Shown in pieces: positions 14,462 to 22,969 of a stretch of 32,456 bases of DNA. Every line of letters starts with the position of its first letter. Position 1 is the first letter of the stretch. The notes beneath the pieces were generated by a model that saw only the letters and a list, made by a program, of their open reading frames with translations, had not been told where the DNA came from and did not search any database. Position numbers and translations under genes: made by a program. Origin of the DNA: Nocardia grenadensis NBRC 108939 (lineage in GTDB: Bacteria > Actinomycetota > Actinomycetes > Mycobacteriales > Mycobacteriaceae); assembly GCF_001613445.1 (NCBI RefSeq), contig NZ_BDCJ01000044.1, positions 1 through 32,456 of the forward strand. The letters are read 5' to 3'.

Positions 14462-14730
14462 GCGGGATTCCCTTTCGTAGTCGTCTGTGATTCCCAGCAT
14501 GTCGGTAACCGCCGGGTACGGAATACGACAGTAGTGGGTTTCGGTGAACTTGCGTACAAACTCGGGCAAGCCGGTCACCGGCACGCGCGGGACGGCAGGT
14601 CCGGATGGTTTGGGATCGAAGGCTTTCGGAGCGCCGCTCCGCAGCACTACACGGCCGTCGCGATGTTCGACGGGGTGCGCGCGGAGCCGGGCCGGACGCG
14701 ATGCGGCGGCGCGCCGGTGGCGGGATCTCA

Positions 14731-14736
14731 TACCAT
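14731..14736 (+). promoter_or_regulatory. Candidate -10 for a leaderless mRNA
   Basis: TACCAT fits the TAnnnT -10 pattern and ends seven bases before the GTG at 14744. No Shine-Dalgarno sequence is present there, which fits a leaderless transcript of the four-gene operon. No -35 was recognised. Confidence 0.35.
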
Positions 14737-14743
14737 CGGGTCT

Positions 14744-15961
14744 GTGGCAGGCCGCAGGCGTGGATGGTTCCGGTCGGGGGAGGATCCGTGGTTCGAACAG
14801 GCACGGTCGGCGCTGACGACGGCGTTCCTGGATATGGATCGGCGGCAGTCGGCTGCCGAGGCGGCCTCGGCGGCCGCCGAGGAGATTTTTCCGGAACGAG
14901 GGCTGGGCCGCCGCTGGGCCTCGGTGCGGGCGGACTGCTATACCGCCGCCGCGGCATATCTGGAGCTCACCGGTGAGCTGGACCGGGACGAGCAGTCCGG
15001 GACGCGGCGTCCGGACCGGCAACGTCGGGTGGACGCGGTGATCCGGCAGCTGGGATCTGTCGCACAGCGGGTCGACCGCTTCTATCACGGCGACCGGGCC
15101 GCGTTGGAGGAAGCGGTCGCGGTGCATCGGGCGGTGCCGGAACTGGTCGGGCGGGTCACCGCCGATGCGGCTCGGGTGCGCAGACAGGCGGCCGAATCGG
15201 AGTACGCCGAGTATCCCTCGGTGGTCGCGGGGGCCGCGGCGGTGGATGAGGCAATGCTCACACTGACCGCGGTGCCGCCGGACGAACGCGGCCGGGCACG
15301 GACGGCAGCGAACCGACTGGCTTCCGTTACGGCCGATTTGTCGGAATCCTTGGCTCAGGCTCCTTCTCGCGCCCCGGCCGCGCGCAACGCCATCGCCTCG
15401 GTCACCACCCGGCTCGCCGCGGTCCGCACCCGGGCCGAGCGGATCGGACCCGCGCATTCGGCGCTGCTGCGGGAGTTCAATGCTGCAAGTTCGGCGGATC
15501 TGGCCGACAATGAGCGGACCAGCGAGCGTCATATCGCCGCCGCGGCTCGAGCCCTCGCCGGGGCCCGCGCCGCCGCGGCCGAGAACACCCCGGAGCAGGC
15601 CCTTGAACTGACCACCACCGCGCGCGGCCATCTCGCCGACGCCGAACAACTCGTCGACGCCGTGACCAAGCGGCTGGCCGAGTTACGGGCGGTCCGCGAG
15701 GACCCGCGCCAACGCGCCGAGGCCGTACGGTTCCGCCTCCGGGACGCCCAGATGCTTGCGGTGTCACGGGGACTGGTCGCCGAATGGGGCTCGGTACTGG
15801 ACGCTCAGGTCGAGCGCCTCGACCGGGTCGCCGCGTCGCTCACCGGGCGGCACCCCGACTATTGGGCGTATGTAAACGAACTCGACACCATCACCGAATT
15901 CATTGCCGGGGTTGTCGAGCGAATGCGGAAGCAATTACCACCGGGACAACGACGAGGATGA
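14744..15961 (+). CDS. Helical coiled-coil-like protein heading the Ter metabolite operon
   Basis: A 405-residue protein, almost entirely Ala-, Arg- and Glu-rich helix, without membrane segments. Heptad-like runs are plain in the middle and C-terminal half (about 190-370), as in LADAEQLVDAVTKRLAEL. I do not recognise a catalytic motif. The start is uncertain: the frame is open well upstream, but the GTG at 14744 is preceded by a -10-like TACCAT at leaderless spacing, and the readable protein (GWFRSGEDPWFEQ) begins there. The lyase gene starts 12 bp after its stop, so it belongs to the operon. A scaffold or regulatory role for the Ter enzymes is a guess from context. Confidence 0.7.
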   Translation: MAGRRRGWFRSGEDPWFEQARSALTTAFLDMDRRQSAAEAASAAAEEIFPERGLGRRWASVRADCYTAAAAYLELTGELDRDEQSGTRRPDRQRRVDAVIRQLGSVAQRVDRFYHGDRAALEEAVAVHRAVPELVGRVTADAARVRRQAAESEYAEYPSVVAGAAAVDEAMLTLTAVPPDERGRARTAANRLASVTADLSESLAQAPSRAPAARNAIASVTTRLAAVRTRAERIGPAHSALLREFNAASSADLADNERTSERHIAAAARALAGARAAAAENTPEQALELTTTARGHLADAEQLVDAVTKRLAELRAVREDPRQRAEAVRFRLRDAQMLAVSRGLVAEWGSVLDAQVERLDRVAASLTGRHPDYWAYVNELDTITEFIAGVVERMRKQLPPGQRRG

Positions 15962-15973
15962 GACGGGGGCTCG

Positions 15974-17185
15974 ATGACCGCAGGCACGGCCGTCCGGCAG
16001 GAAATTTCCCTGTACAAGCAGGTACCGCGCCGACACTTCAGGCATTTGCAGGGGCCGGACGCCAGAACGCTGTTCCACCGGCAACCGGAGCCGTTCGACG
16101 ACTGTGCCGAGCGGGAGATACTTGCGATGGCGCTGGGCGCCACCCTGTACGTACCGGCCACCCGGGCGGATCTGACGGCGACGATCGTGCGCCGGGCCGA
16201 GCGCGGGGTGTGCTCGATGGTGATCGATCTCGAGGACGCCGTCGCCGACCATGAGGTCGAGTTCGCGAAACAGCAGACCGTGCGCACCCTCGACGAACTC
16301 GCCGCACGGCCGGATCCGAGCCCGATGCTGTTCGTCCGCGTCCGGGACGCCGATACCGTGCCCGAACTGCTCGACCGGTTGGGCGTGGGCACGCAGGTGC
16401 TGACGGGTTTCGTGTTCCCCAAGTTCGACAGCTCCTCGGCACCGAAGTACCTCGCGGCGCTGACGGCCGCCGCCGCTCGTACGGGACGGCCGCTCTACGG
16501 GATGCCGGTACTCGAATCCGCGGCGCTGGTACACCGGCAGACCAGGGATTCCGAACTCACCCAGATCGCGGCCTGCCTGGCCGAGGTCCGGGAACAAATC
16601 CTGGCCGTGCGGATCGGCGCCACCGATATGTGCGCGACCTTCGGTATCCGTCGCGACCGTGACCTGACCATCTACGATGTGCGGGTCATCGCCGATGTGA
16701 TCGCCGATATCGTGAACTACCTGGGCCGGGCCGACGATACGGGTTTCGTGATCACCGGGCCGGTCTGGGAGTACTTCGCCGATCACGAACGGATGTTCCG
16801 GCCGCTGCTGCGCACCGCGCCGTTCGAGGAATCCGACGCGGTACCGTTCCGCAGCTATCTGGTGAGCCGGGATCTGGACGGTCTGCTGCGCGAGATCACG
16901 CTGGACCGCGCCAACGGCATCCAGGGCAAAACGGTTATCCATCCCTCGCATGTGGCGGCCGTGCACGCGCTGTCGGTGGTCACGCACGAGGAGTACTCCG
17001 ATGCCCTCGACATTCTGCAGGTCGAGGTCGGCGGGGTCGCCGCGTCCGGCTACCGCAACAAGATGAACGAGATGCGGCCGCATCGCAATTGGGCGCGCAA
17101 CACCCTGACCCGGGCCCGGGTCTTCGGGGTGGCCGAGAAAGGGGTGTCCTTCGTGGATCTGCTGTCAGCGCTGGTCACGATATGA
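15974..17185 (+). CDS. HpcH/HpaI aldolase/citrate lyase-like C-C bond lyase of the Ter module
   Basis: A 403-residue TIM-barrel protein of the CitE/HpcH-like C-C bond lyase group found in Ter operons. Metal- and substrate-site segments visible are MVIDLEDAV (82-90), FPKFD (148-152), PVLES with a metal-ligand Glu (178-182) and RIGATDM (213-219). It should cleave or form a carbon-carbon bond on a keto-acid or CoA-like substrate, in the pathway proposed to make a nucleoside-like metabolite. Its C-terminal extension (about 350-403) is longer than in simple CitE. The stop TGA overlaps the next ATG (ATGA at 17182-17185), so translation is coupled. The reaction is inferred from the family. Confidence 0.88.
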   Translation: MTAGTAVRQEISLYKQVPRRHFRHLQGPDARTLFHRQPEPFDDCAEREILAMALGATLYVPATRADLTATIVRRAERGVCSMVIDLEDAVADHEVEFAKQQTVRTLDELAARPDPSPMLFVRVRDADTVPELLDRLGVGTQVLTGFVFPKFDSSSAPKYLAALTAAAARTGRPLYGMPVLESAALVHRQTRDSELTQIAACLAEVREQILAVRIGATDMCATFGIRRDRDLTIYDVRVIADVIADIVNYLGRADDTGFVITGPVWEYFADHERMFRPLLRTAPFEESDAVPFRSYLVSRDLDGLLREITLDRANGIQGKTVIHPSHVAAVHALSVVTHEEYSDALDILQVEVGGVAASGYRNKMNEMRPHRNWARNTLTRARVFGVAEKGVSFVDLLSALVTI

Positions 17186-19626
17186 GCGACGGGTCCGGCG
17201 AGTCGTATTGGGCGGCCCGCGCGCTCGGTATCGAACTGCGGCATCGGGAAGCGTTCCGGTACGGCGACACCCCCGACAGTCTCGCGCCCGAACCGGAGAT
17301 CGCCGATCTGGTGCAGCCGGGATTGCGCAAGAATCCGCGGCGCGCACATCTGCTGGTCTCCACGGTGCTGGGCAAACACCTGCCGACCGACCCCGTCCGG
17401 GTCCGGGACGCGGGTGACCGTCTCGGTGATCTGGTGCGCGCGGTACTCGGCGAACAGGATGCCGTGGTGCTCGGCTTCGCCGAGACCGCGACGGGGCTGG
17501 GGCACTGTGTGGCCACCCGGGTCGATGCCGCGTGCTATCTGCATTCGACTCGCCGGGTGGTGCCGGGTGCGGTGACCCTCACCGGGTTCGAGGAGGGGCA
17601 CTCGCACGCGACCTCGCATCTGTTGCAGCCGATGCCGGGGGACGTGTTCACGCCGGGCCTGCCGCTGGTGCTGGTGGACGACGAGATCTCCACGGGCGCT
17701 ACCGCGCTGGATGCCATCGAGGCATTGCACGAGTTCACGCCGCGGACACACTATGTGCTGGCCACGCTGGTCGATATGCGCACCGATGCCGACCGCGAGC
17801 GGTTCGCCGCGGCGGCCGCCGCACTGGGTGCACGGATCGATACGGTCTGTCTGGCGTCGGGCGCCACGGTGCTGCCCGAGGGATTGGTGGCCACCGTCTC
17901 GGAACTGCCCGCAGCCGAACTCAATCCGGTGGCGGGCCGCCGCGGGGTACCGGCGCGGCTGGAACTGCCCTGGCCGCGGGAGGTGCCCGAGGGCGGCCGG
18001 CACGGGTTCCTGCGCGCCGATCGGGCCGGGTTCGAACAGGCCACCGCCGTCGCGGGGAAAATGCTGCGCGACCAGCTGGTCACCGAGTACCCCGGGCGCC
18101 CGGTGATCGTGCTCGCCCATGAAGAGCTGATGTATCTGCCGCTGTGCCTGGCCGTGGAGATCGCCGAGTCCGGAGTGCCGGTGCGGTACCAGACCACCAC
18201 GCGTTCCCCGGCGTATGTCCTGGACGAGCCCGGTTATCCACTGCGCCGGGGGTTCCGGTTCCCGGCTCCCGAAGCGAACGAGGAGAAGCCGCGCTACCTC
18301 TACAACGCGTGCTGGCCCGACGACCCGGACGCGGACCCGGTGCTGGTGTTCGTGGCCGATTCACCCGCCGACGGTGAGCGGCTCTACACCCCGGGCGGGT
18401 TGGTCGATGTCCTGACCGCCGCCGGTTCCGATGTGCTGGTGGCGATCATCCGGGAGGCCGATCCGCGCACGCTGGTCGCCGCGCGCTCGGGTGATTTCGC
18501 CGGGCCCGCACCGTTGTTCGGCCCCGAATTCGGTTCCTACGACCGGACCGATGTGGCGTGGCTGCTGAAGGATCTGTCCGGCGCCGACCTGGAGGCCGAT
18601 ACCGCCTCCCGGGAGCAGCGGATCCAGGCCGGAATCGCGCACTACGCCGAATCGCTGCCCATCGAGTACCAGCCCGACGCCGCCTACCGGGAACTGTTCG
18701 ACCGGGTGCTGGCCGACAGTGCCGAGCGGCTGGCCCTGGCGGTGGGGACGGTGGCCGAACTGGTGGCCGCCGAACGCGGCACCGATATCGTGCTGGCCTC
18801 GCTGGCCCGGGCGGGCACCCCCGTCGGCATCCTGATCCGCCGCTGGCTGGCCACCGGGCACGGACAGCGCCCCGCGCTGGATATCCCGCACTACGCGGTG
18901 TCGATCGTGCGCGATCGCGGGATCGACACCGTGGCCCTGGACTATCTGGCCCATCGTCACGATCCCGCTTCCGTGGTGTTCGTGGACGGCTGGACCGGCA
19001 AGGGCGCCATCACCCGGGAACTGACCGCGGCACTCGACGCGTACCACGCGGCGGGCGGCGCCCGCTTCGACGACGACCTCGCCGTACTCGCCGACCCCGG
19101 GCACTGCGTGCGCACCTACGGCACCCGCGACGATTTCCTGATCGCGTCGGCCTGCCTGAATTCCACCGTTTCCGGTCTGGTCTCGCGGACGGTGCTCAAC
19201 CGGGACCTCATCGGCCCGGGGGATTTCCACGGTGCCAAGTTCTACGCCGAGCTCACCGGCGAGGACGTCTCCGCGCGACTGCTCGATACCGTCGTCGGGG
19301 CATTCGAGACGGTCCGGCCGCGGGTGAGCGCACAGGTCGCGGCGGTGCGTGCCGGGGACCGCGCACCCACCTGGGTGGGCTGGGCGTCGGTGGAACGGGT
19401 GCGTGCCGAATACGGGATCGACAGCGTGAACTTCGTGAAACCGGGCGTGGGGGAGACCACCCGGGTCCTGCTGCGCCGGGTGCCGTGGCGGGTGCTGGTC
19501 CGGAAACCGGACGCACCCGAGCACGCGCATATCCGGCTGCTGGCACAGGACCGGGCGGTACCGGTGGAGGTCGTACCGGACCTGGCGTATTCGTGTATGG
19601 GTCTGATCAAGGATGTGCAGCGGTAG
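17182..19626 (+). CDS. PRTase-TRSP-StiP-PELOTA fusion protein
   Basis: An 814-residue multidomain protein. Residues about 10-245 form a phosphoribosyltransferase domain with the PRPP loop VLVDDEISTGATA (163-175). About 270-450 is a TRSP domain, with its namesake residues in TTTRSPAYVLD (338-348). About 450-720 resembles the second PRTase-like family, also called StiP, with VFVDGWTGKGAITREL (599-614) at the PRPP-loop position and a Cys-containing SACLNSTVSGL segment. About 750-814 is a PELOTA RNA-binding-like domain. In the Ter biosynthetic module these are usually described as separate proteins; here one chain carries both PRTases. Nucleobase or nucleoside chemistry is inferred. Starts in a 4-bp overlap with the lyase; HAD begins at the base after its stop. 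Confidence 0.87.
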   Translation: MSDGSGESYWAARALGIELRHREAFRYGDTPDSLAPEPEIADLVQPGLRKNPRRAHLLVSTVLGKHLPTDPVRVRDAGDRLGDLVRAVLGEQDAVVLGFAETATGLGHCVATRVDAACYLHSTRRVVPGAVTLTGFEEGHSHATSHLLQPMPGDVFTPGLPLVLVDDEISTGATALDAIEALHEFTPRTHYVLATLVDMRTDADRERFAAAAAALGARIDTVCLASGATVLPEGLVATVSELPAAELNPVAGRRGVPARLELPWPREVPEGGRHGFLRADRAGFEQATAVAGKMLRDQLVTEYPGRPVIVLAHEELMYLPLCLAVEIAESGVPVRYQTTTRSPAYVLDEPGYPLRRGFRFPAPEANEEKPRYLYNACWPDDPDADPVLVFVADSPADGERLYTPGGLVDVLTAAGSDVLVAIIREADPRTLVAARSGDFAGPAPLFGPEFGSYDRTDVAWLLKDLSGADLEADTASREQRIQAGIAHYAESLPIEYQPDAAYRELFDRVLADSAERLALAVGTVAELVAAERGTDIVLASLARAGTPVGILIRRWLATGHGQRPALDIPHYAVSIVRDRGIDTVALDYLAHRHDPASVVFVDGWTGKGAITRELTAALDAYHAAGGARFDDDLAVLADPGHCVRTYGTRDDFLIASACLNSTVSGLVSRTVLNRDLIGPGDFHGAKFYAELTGEDVSARLLDTVVGAFETVRPRVSAQVAAVRAGDRAPTWVGWASVERVRAEYGIDSVNFVKPGVGETTRVLLRRVPWRVLVRKPDAPEHAHIRLLAQDRAVPVEVVPDLAYSCMGLIKDVQR

Positions 19627-20475
19627 ATGTCTTCTCCGAAACCACTACTGGTCGCCACGGATCTGGATCGCACCGTGATCTACTCCGCCGCGGCCGCCGG
19701 CACCGCCGCCGCGGCGACAGTATGTGTGGAGCATCTCGACGGCTCTCCGCTGTCGTATATGACCGCGGCCGCCGCCGACCGGCTGCGGGAACTGGCTGTC
19801 GCGGCGGTGGTGCTACCCACCACCACCCGGACCATCGAACAATTCGGCCGGATACGGCTGCCCGGGGCGCCGTGGCCCTACGCCGTCACCAGCAACGGGG
19901 GCAACATCCTGGTCGACGGGGTACCGGATACGCGGTGGCGCCGGGGGATCGAGGCGGCGGTGCGGGCCGGCGGGGCCGGTCTCGCCGAGGTGGAGACGGC
20001 GCTGCGGGCCCGGGTCGACGATTCGTGGGTGTTGAAATTCCGCGAGGCCGACGGCCTGTTCTGTTATCTGGTGGTGGACCTCGCCGCGACTCCCCCGGAT
20101 TTCCTGACCACCTGGGATGCCTGGTGCCGGGAGCGCGGCTGGACGGCGTCGCGGCAGGGTCGCAAGATCTACACGATGCCGGCGGCGGTGTGCAAGAGCC
20201 GGGCGGTGGCCGAGGTGCGGGCTCGGCTGGTCGAGTCCGGTGTGCTGGACGCGGCGGCGCCGACGCTGGCCGCCGGGGACGGCGCCCTGGATGCCGAAAT
20301 GCTCGCCGCGGCCGATCACGCCGTCCGGCCCCGGCACGGTGAACTCGAAGAACTCGGCTGGACCCGCCCGGGCCTGACCGTCACCGCCGCCACCGGAATC
20401 GAGGCAGGCGAAGAAATGCTCGGCTGGTTCGGTGCCGCGCTCGCCGGTCCGGTGGTCGCCGGGACGGCGGGTTAG
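19627..20475 (+). CDS. HAD superfamily hydrolase of the Ter module
   Basis: A 282-residue HAD phosphohydrolase. Motif I is DLDRT (12-16) with nucleophile Asp12 and acid/base Asp14. Motif II is in VLPTTTRT (62-69), Lys190 is a candidate motif III residue, and motif IV is in AGDGALDAEM (216-225). The NGGN loop (90-93) is typical of Cof/sucrose-phosphatase-like members with a C2 cap. It probably removes phosphate from the metabolite made by the preceding enzymes. ATG directly follows the previous TAG, so it is the last gene of the operon. Its stop codon overlaps that of the opposing DUF389 gene by three bases. Confidence 0.9.
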   Translation: MSSPKPLLVATDLDRTVIYSAAAAGTAAAATVCVEHLDGSPLSYMTAAAADRLRELAVAAVVLPTTTRTIEQFGRIRLPGAPWPYAVTSNGGNILVDGVPDTRWRRGIEAAVRAGGAGLAEVETALRARVDDSWVLKFREADGLFCYLVVDLAATPPDFLTTWDAWCRERGWTASRQGRKIYTMPAAVCKSRAVAEVRARLVESGVLDAAAPTLAAGDGALDAEMLAAADHAVRPRHGELEELGWTRPGLTVTAATGIEAGEEMLGWFGAALAGPVVAGTAG

Positions 20476-21437
20476 AGCATGCGCCGCCGGGCCCGCGCCT
20501 CGGCGCGCGGCCGGCGGGGTGAGACCCGCGACCATACGAGGTCCTGGAGCGCCAGTGTCGCCCAGCCCGCTATCGCCATCCCGGCGAGGTTCACCACCAG
20601 TTGCAGGGCGCTGCCCCAGATGGCCGAACCCACGCCGAAGGCGAGTCCCAGCGCGATATTGCCGGCGGCGGGCACCGTGGTCACGGAGATGAACACCCCC
20701 ACCAACGCACCCGATTTGGCCGAGGTCAGCGACAGTACGCCGGCGGCCGCCGCGATCAAGGCCACGATGAACGACCACTTGTCCGGCGTATAGACGAAGG
20801 CGGTTTCCGGCCGGTCCCCGGTCACGGCGTCGACGGTGACCCAGCCCAGCATCCGTCCGACCACGACCAGCGCGAAAGTGACCGCGATAGCGATCGCGAA
20901 ACCCAGTGCCAGGGTGGCCAGCGCACGCCCGAACAGCGCGAACCGCCGTCGCACCAGGGCGACCCCCAGCGCGGCGATCGCGCCGAACTCCGGACCCAGC
21001 ACCATCGCCCCGATGATGAGGATCTGCGAATCGACCACGATCGCGATACCGGCCAGCACCGTCGCCAGCGTCATGAAACTGAGGTAGGTCCAGTTGAACT
21101 CGGTGTCCTCATAGGACCGCTGGGTCACATCCGCCCAGATCACCGCATCCGCACTGTATCCCGGGGTGCGTATCTCGGTGAGGTACCCCGACAGCGACAT
21201 CCACGTGGGCACCGGTTGCAGTTCGATACTCCCGCGGTGGTGCAGCCCGGTGGCCCGCAACCGTTCGAGGACCTCGTTGGCGGCCTCCCGGGCCAGGTCG
21301 GCCAGCACCACATCGCCCTCGGGCCGTATCGCGCCGCCGCGCAGAACCGCCAGCCCGCTGACGGCCGTATCGGATTCCAGAATGCGCACCACCTCGTCGG
21401 TCAGCGCGGCGGGCGACATTATCCGCAGATGCAGCAT
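20472..21437 (-). CDS. DUF389 integral membrane protein
   Basis: A 321-residue membrane protein with a soluble N-terminal ferredoxin-like part (about 1-105) followed by six or so helices. Family segments include DTEFNWTYLSFMTLATVLAG and SQILIIGAMVLGPEFG. Function is unknown; DUF389 proteins are found in many bacteria and have no assigned transport substrate. It begins 75 bp after the third AIM24 gene on the same strand with no visible terminator, so it may be the last gene of the AIM24 unit. Its TAA and the opposing TAG overlap, leaving no spacer between converging genes. Confidence 0.88.
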   Translation of the reverse strand: MLHLRIMSPAALTDEVVRILESDTAVSGLAVLRGGAIRPEGDVVLADLAREAANEVLERLRATGLHHRGSIELQPVPTWMSLSGYLTEIRTPGYSADAVIWADVTQRSYEDTEFNWTYLSFMTLATVLAGIAIVVDSQILIIGAMVLGPEFGAIAALGVALVRRRFALFGRALATLALGFAIAIAVTFALVVVGRMLGWVTVDAVTGDRPETAFVYTPDKWSFIVALIAAAAGVLSLTSAKSGALVGVFISVTTVPAAGNIALGLAFGVGSAIWGSALQLVVNLAGMAIAGWATLALQDLVWSRVSPRRPRAEARARRRML

Positions 21438-21512
21438 GGGGCCAAGTGTGCTTGGTCGGCGGCGCGGTTGCCGGTCCGCCGATGACCGCGCCGTGTCGCG
21501 CGGGCCCGGTGC

Positions 21513-22277
21513 TCAGTATCCCTGCTGCCGGCCGGCGAGCTGCTGGGCGATGACACCCTGCAGCCGTTGCAGGCCCGGCACGGTGATCCCGCTCTGTAGT
21601 TGCCCCTCGATGGTGCGGATGAGGGTGGCGTCGCTGAGGACCTTCTCGCTCGACTGGATGAGAACGGTTCCGGCGCCGGTGAAATCGAACTGGCGTTCCT
21701 CACCGGAGGTCACACCGAGCGCGGACGCCCCGGCGGCCAGATACCCCGACACCCACCGCTGATCGTAGTGATGGCTGGGCGACGGGCAATCCGCCCAGCC
21801 CACCAGCGATTCCGGGTCCACCCGCAGCGGCGGTTCGGCGAAGATCACCGGCCCGTTCGAGGACGCCAGGAACTTCCCGGTGCCGATCAGCGTCAGGAAA
21901 CCGGGCACGATCGATTGGTTCAGCGCCAGCCCGGGCTCGAAGGCCAGCAGGTTCGCCGCGCGGATGGTGAGGTTGCCGTCGTCGAGATCGTAGGAGTTGA
22001 TGTCGTAGCCGCGGTCGCCGATCAGCAGTTTGCCCTGCCCTTCGGCCACCACGTAGTCGCCGGTGAACAGCGGGGCCGAGAACTGGTTGGCCACCATGTG
22101 CAGGAGCTGGCCCTGCAGGCCGTGGGTGAGGGCCTGGAACCGCATCTGCCCGTAGTAGGCGATCATCGCGCCCTTGCGCATGAACCACGGCTTGTTCAGA
22201 TCGATGCAGTACGCGTAGCTGTTGCCGGGGATGTTGTCGCTTTCCCCGAGGTTCATCGGGTTGAGGATCTCGCTCAC
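21513..22277 (-). CDS. AIM24 family protein, third of three
   Basis: A 254-residue AIM24 family protein, named after a yeast mitochondrial protein; the bacterial members are beta-rich and of unknown function. Typical segments are NKPWFMRKGAMIAYYGQMRF, DGNLTIRAANLLAFEP and DPESLVGW. The GTG at 22277 was chosen because it overlaps the upstream gene's stop as GTGA and has GAGGAGAAA before it; the longer reading adds non-conserved residues. The C-terminal 40 residues are Gln-rich and helical (GLQRLQGVIAQQLAG). Translation is coupled to the second AIM24 gene. Confidence 0.9.
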   Translation of the reverse strand: MSEILNPMNLGESDNIPGNSYAYCIDLNKPWFMRKGAMIAYYGQMRFQALTHGLQGQLLHMVANQFSAPLFTGDYVVAEGQGKLLIGDRGYDINSYDLDDGNLTIRAANLLAFEPGLALNQSIVPGFLTLIGTGKFLASSNGPVIFAEPPLRVDPESLVGWADCPSPSHHYDQRWVSGYLAAGASALGVTSGEERQFDFTGAGTVLIQSSEKVLSDATLIRTIEGQLQSGITVPGLQRLQGVIAQQLAGRQQGY

Positions 22278-22966
22278 AGTTTCTCCTCGGATGCCTGTAC
22301 GTACACCAGACCCTGGCCCGCGCACTGCAGTTGCATGGCCTCGCCGGATCCGCGTCCCACCGCGTCACGCCAGCTCACCGCGGCCTTCAGATCGGTGTGC
22401 ACGTTCCCGTAGGAGGCGATGAACGCCTGCGGATCGACCACCACCGGATTCGGCCCGCCCACCTGCAGTTCGAGGAAACCACCATGGGCCAGCAGCACGG
22501 CGCTGCCCTGCCCGGACAGCTGGGTGGTGAACATGCCCTGACCGGTGAGCGCACCGGACGCGGCACCGCGCAGGGCACCCATCAGGCCACCGCCGCCTCC
22601 GCCGCCGGAACTCGCCACCGACACCACCGAGGTCTGCAGGCCGGCGGTGTAGGCGAGCAGCCGGGACGCCTCCACCTGCAGTACCGCACCCGGCTGTACG
22701 TGGACCACCTGCACTTCCAAACCGGCGAAACCGTAATGGACGCTGCCGCTACCCTGCGCGAGCATGGTGCGCTGGTGTTCGCCGGCCATCATCTGCCCGG
22801 CCATCCGGAGCAGTCCGCCGCCACCCATCCCGGCGCCGCCCGGTATCTCGTGCGGCGCGAAAGACACATCGCCGGTGTAGAAGAGCATGCCGCCGGCCCG
22901 GGCGACCACGCCGCCCGCCGTGGCGATATCGACGGCGACGACCTTGGAATTGATCTGCTCGAACAT
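22274..22966 (-). CDS. AIM24 family protein, second of three
   Basis: A 230-residue AIM24 paralogue. It has the VQPGAVLQVEASRLLAYTAG core (90-109), GQGMFTTQLSGQGSAVLLAHG in the middle and a C-terminal domain ending in the AGQGLVYVQAS strand. A run of seven glycines at 121-127 interrupts the fold between the two halves. The first 60 residues include a Gly/Met-rich loop (GGAGMGGGGLLRMAGQMM) that may touch membrane. ATG start three bases after the stop of the first AIM24 gene; its own stop overlaps the third. Function unknown. Confidence 0.9.
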   Translation of the reverse strand: MFEQINSKVVAVDIATAGGVVARAGGMLFYTGDVSFAPHEIPGGAGMGGGGLLRMAGQMMAGEHQRTMLAQGSGSVHYGFAGLEVQVVHVQPGAVLQVEASRLLAYTAGLQTSVVSVASSGGGGGGGLMGALRGAASGALTGQGMFTTQLSGQGSAVLLAHGGFLELQVGGPNPVVVDPQAFIASYGNVHTDLKAAVSWRDAVGRGSGEAMQLQCAGQGLVYVQASEEKL

Positions 22967-22969
22967 GAC

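Noticed and set aside
13886..15649. Extended terD reading of 587 codons
   Set aside because: TerD proteins start MGVSLSKGG at 14461 with a ribosome site; the extension is antisense to the helical protein gene.
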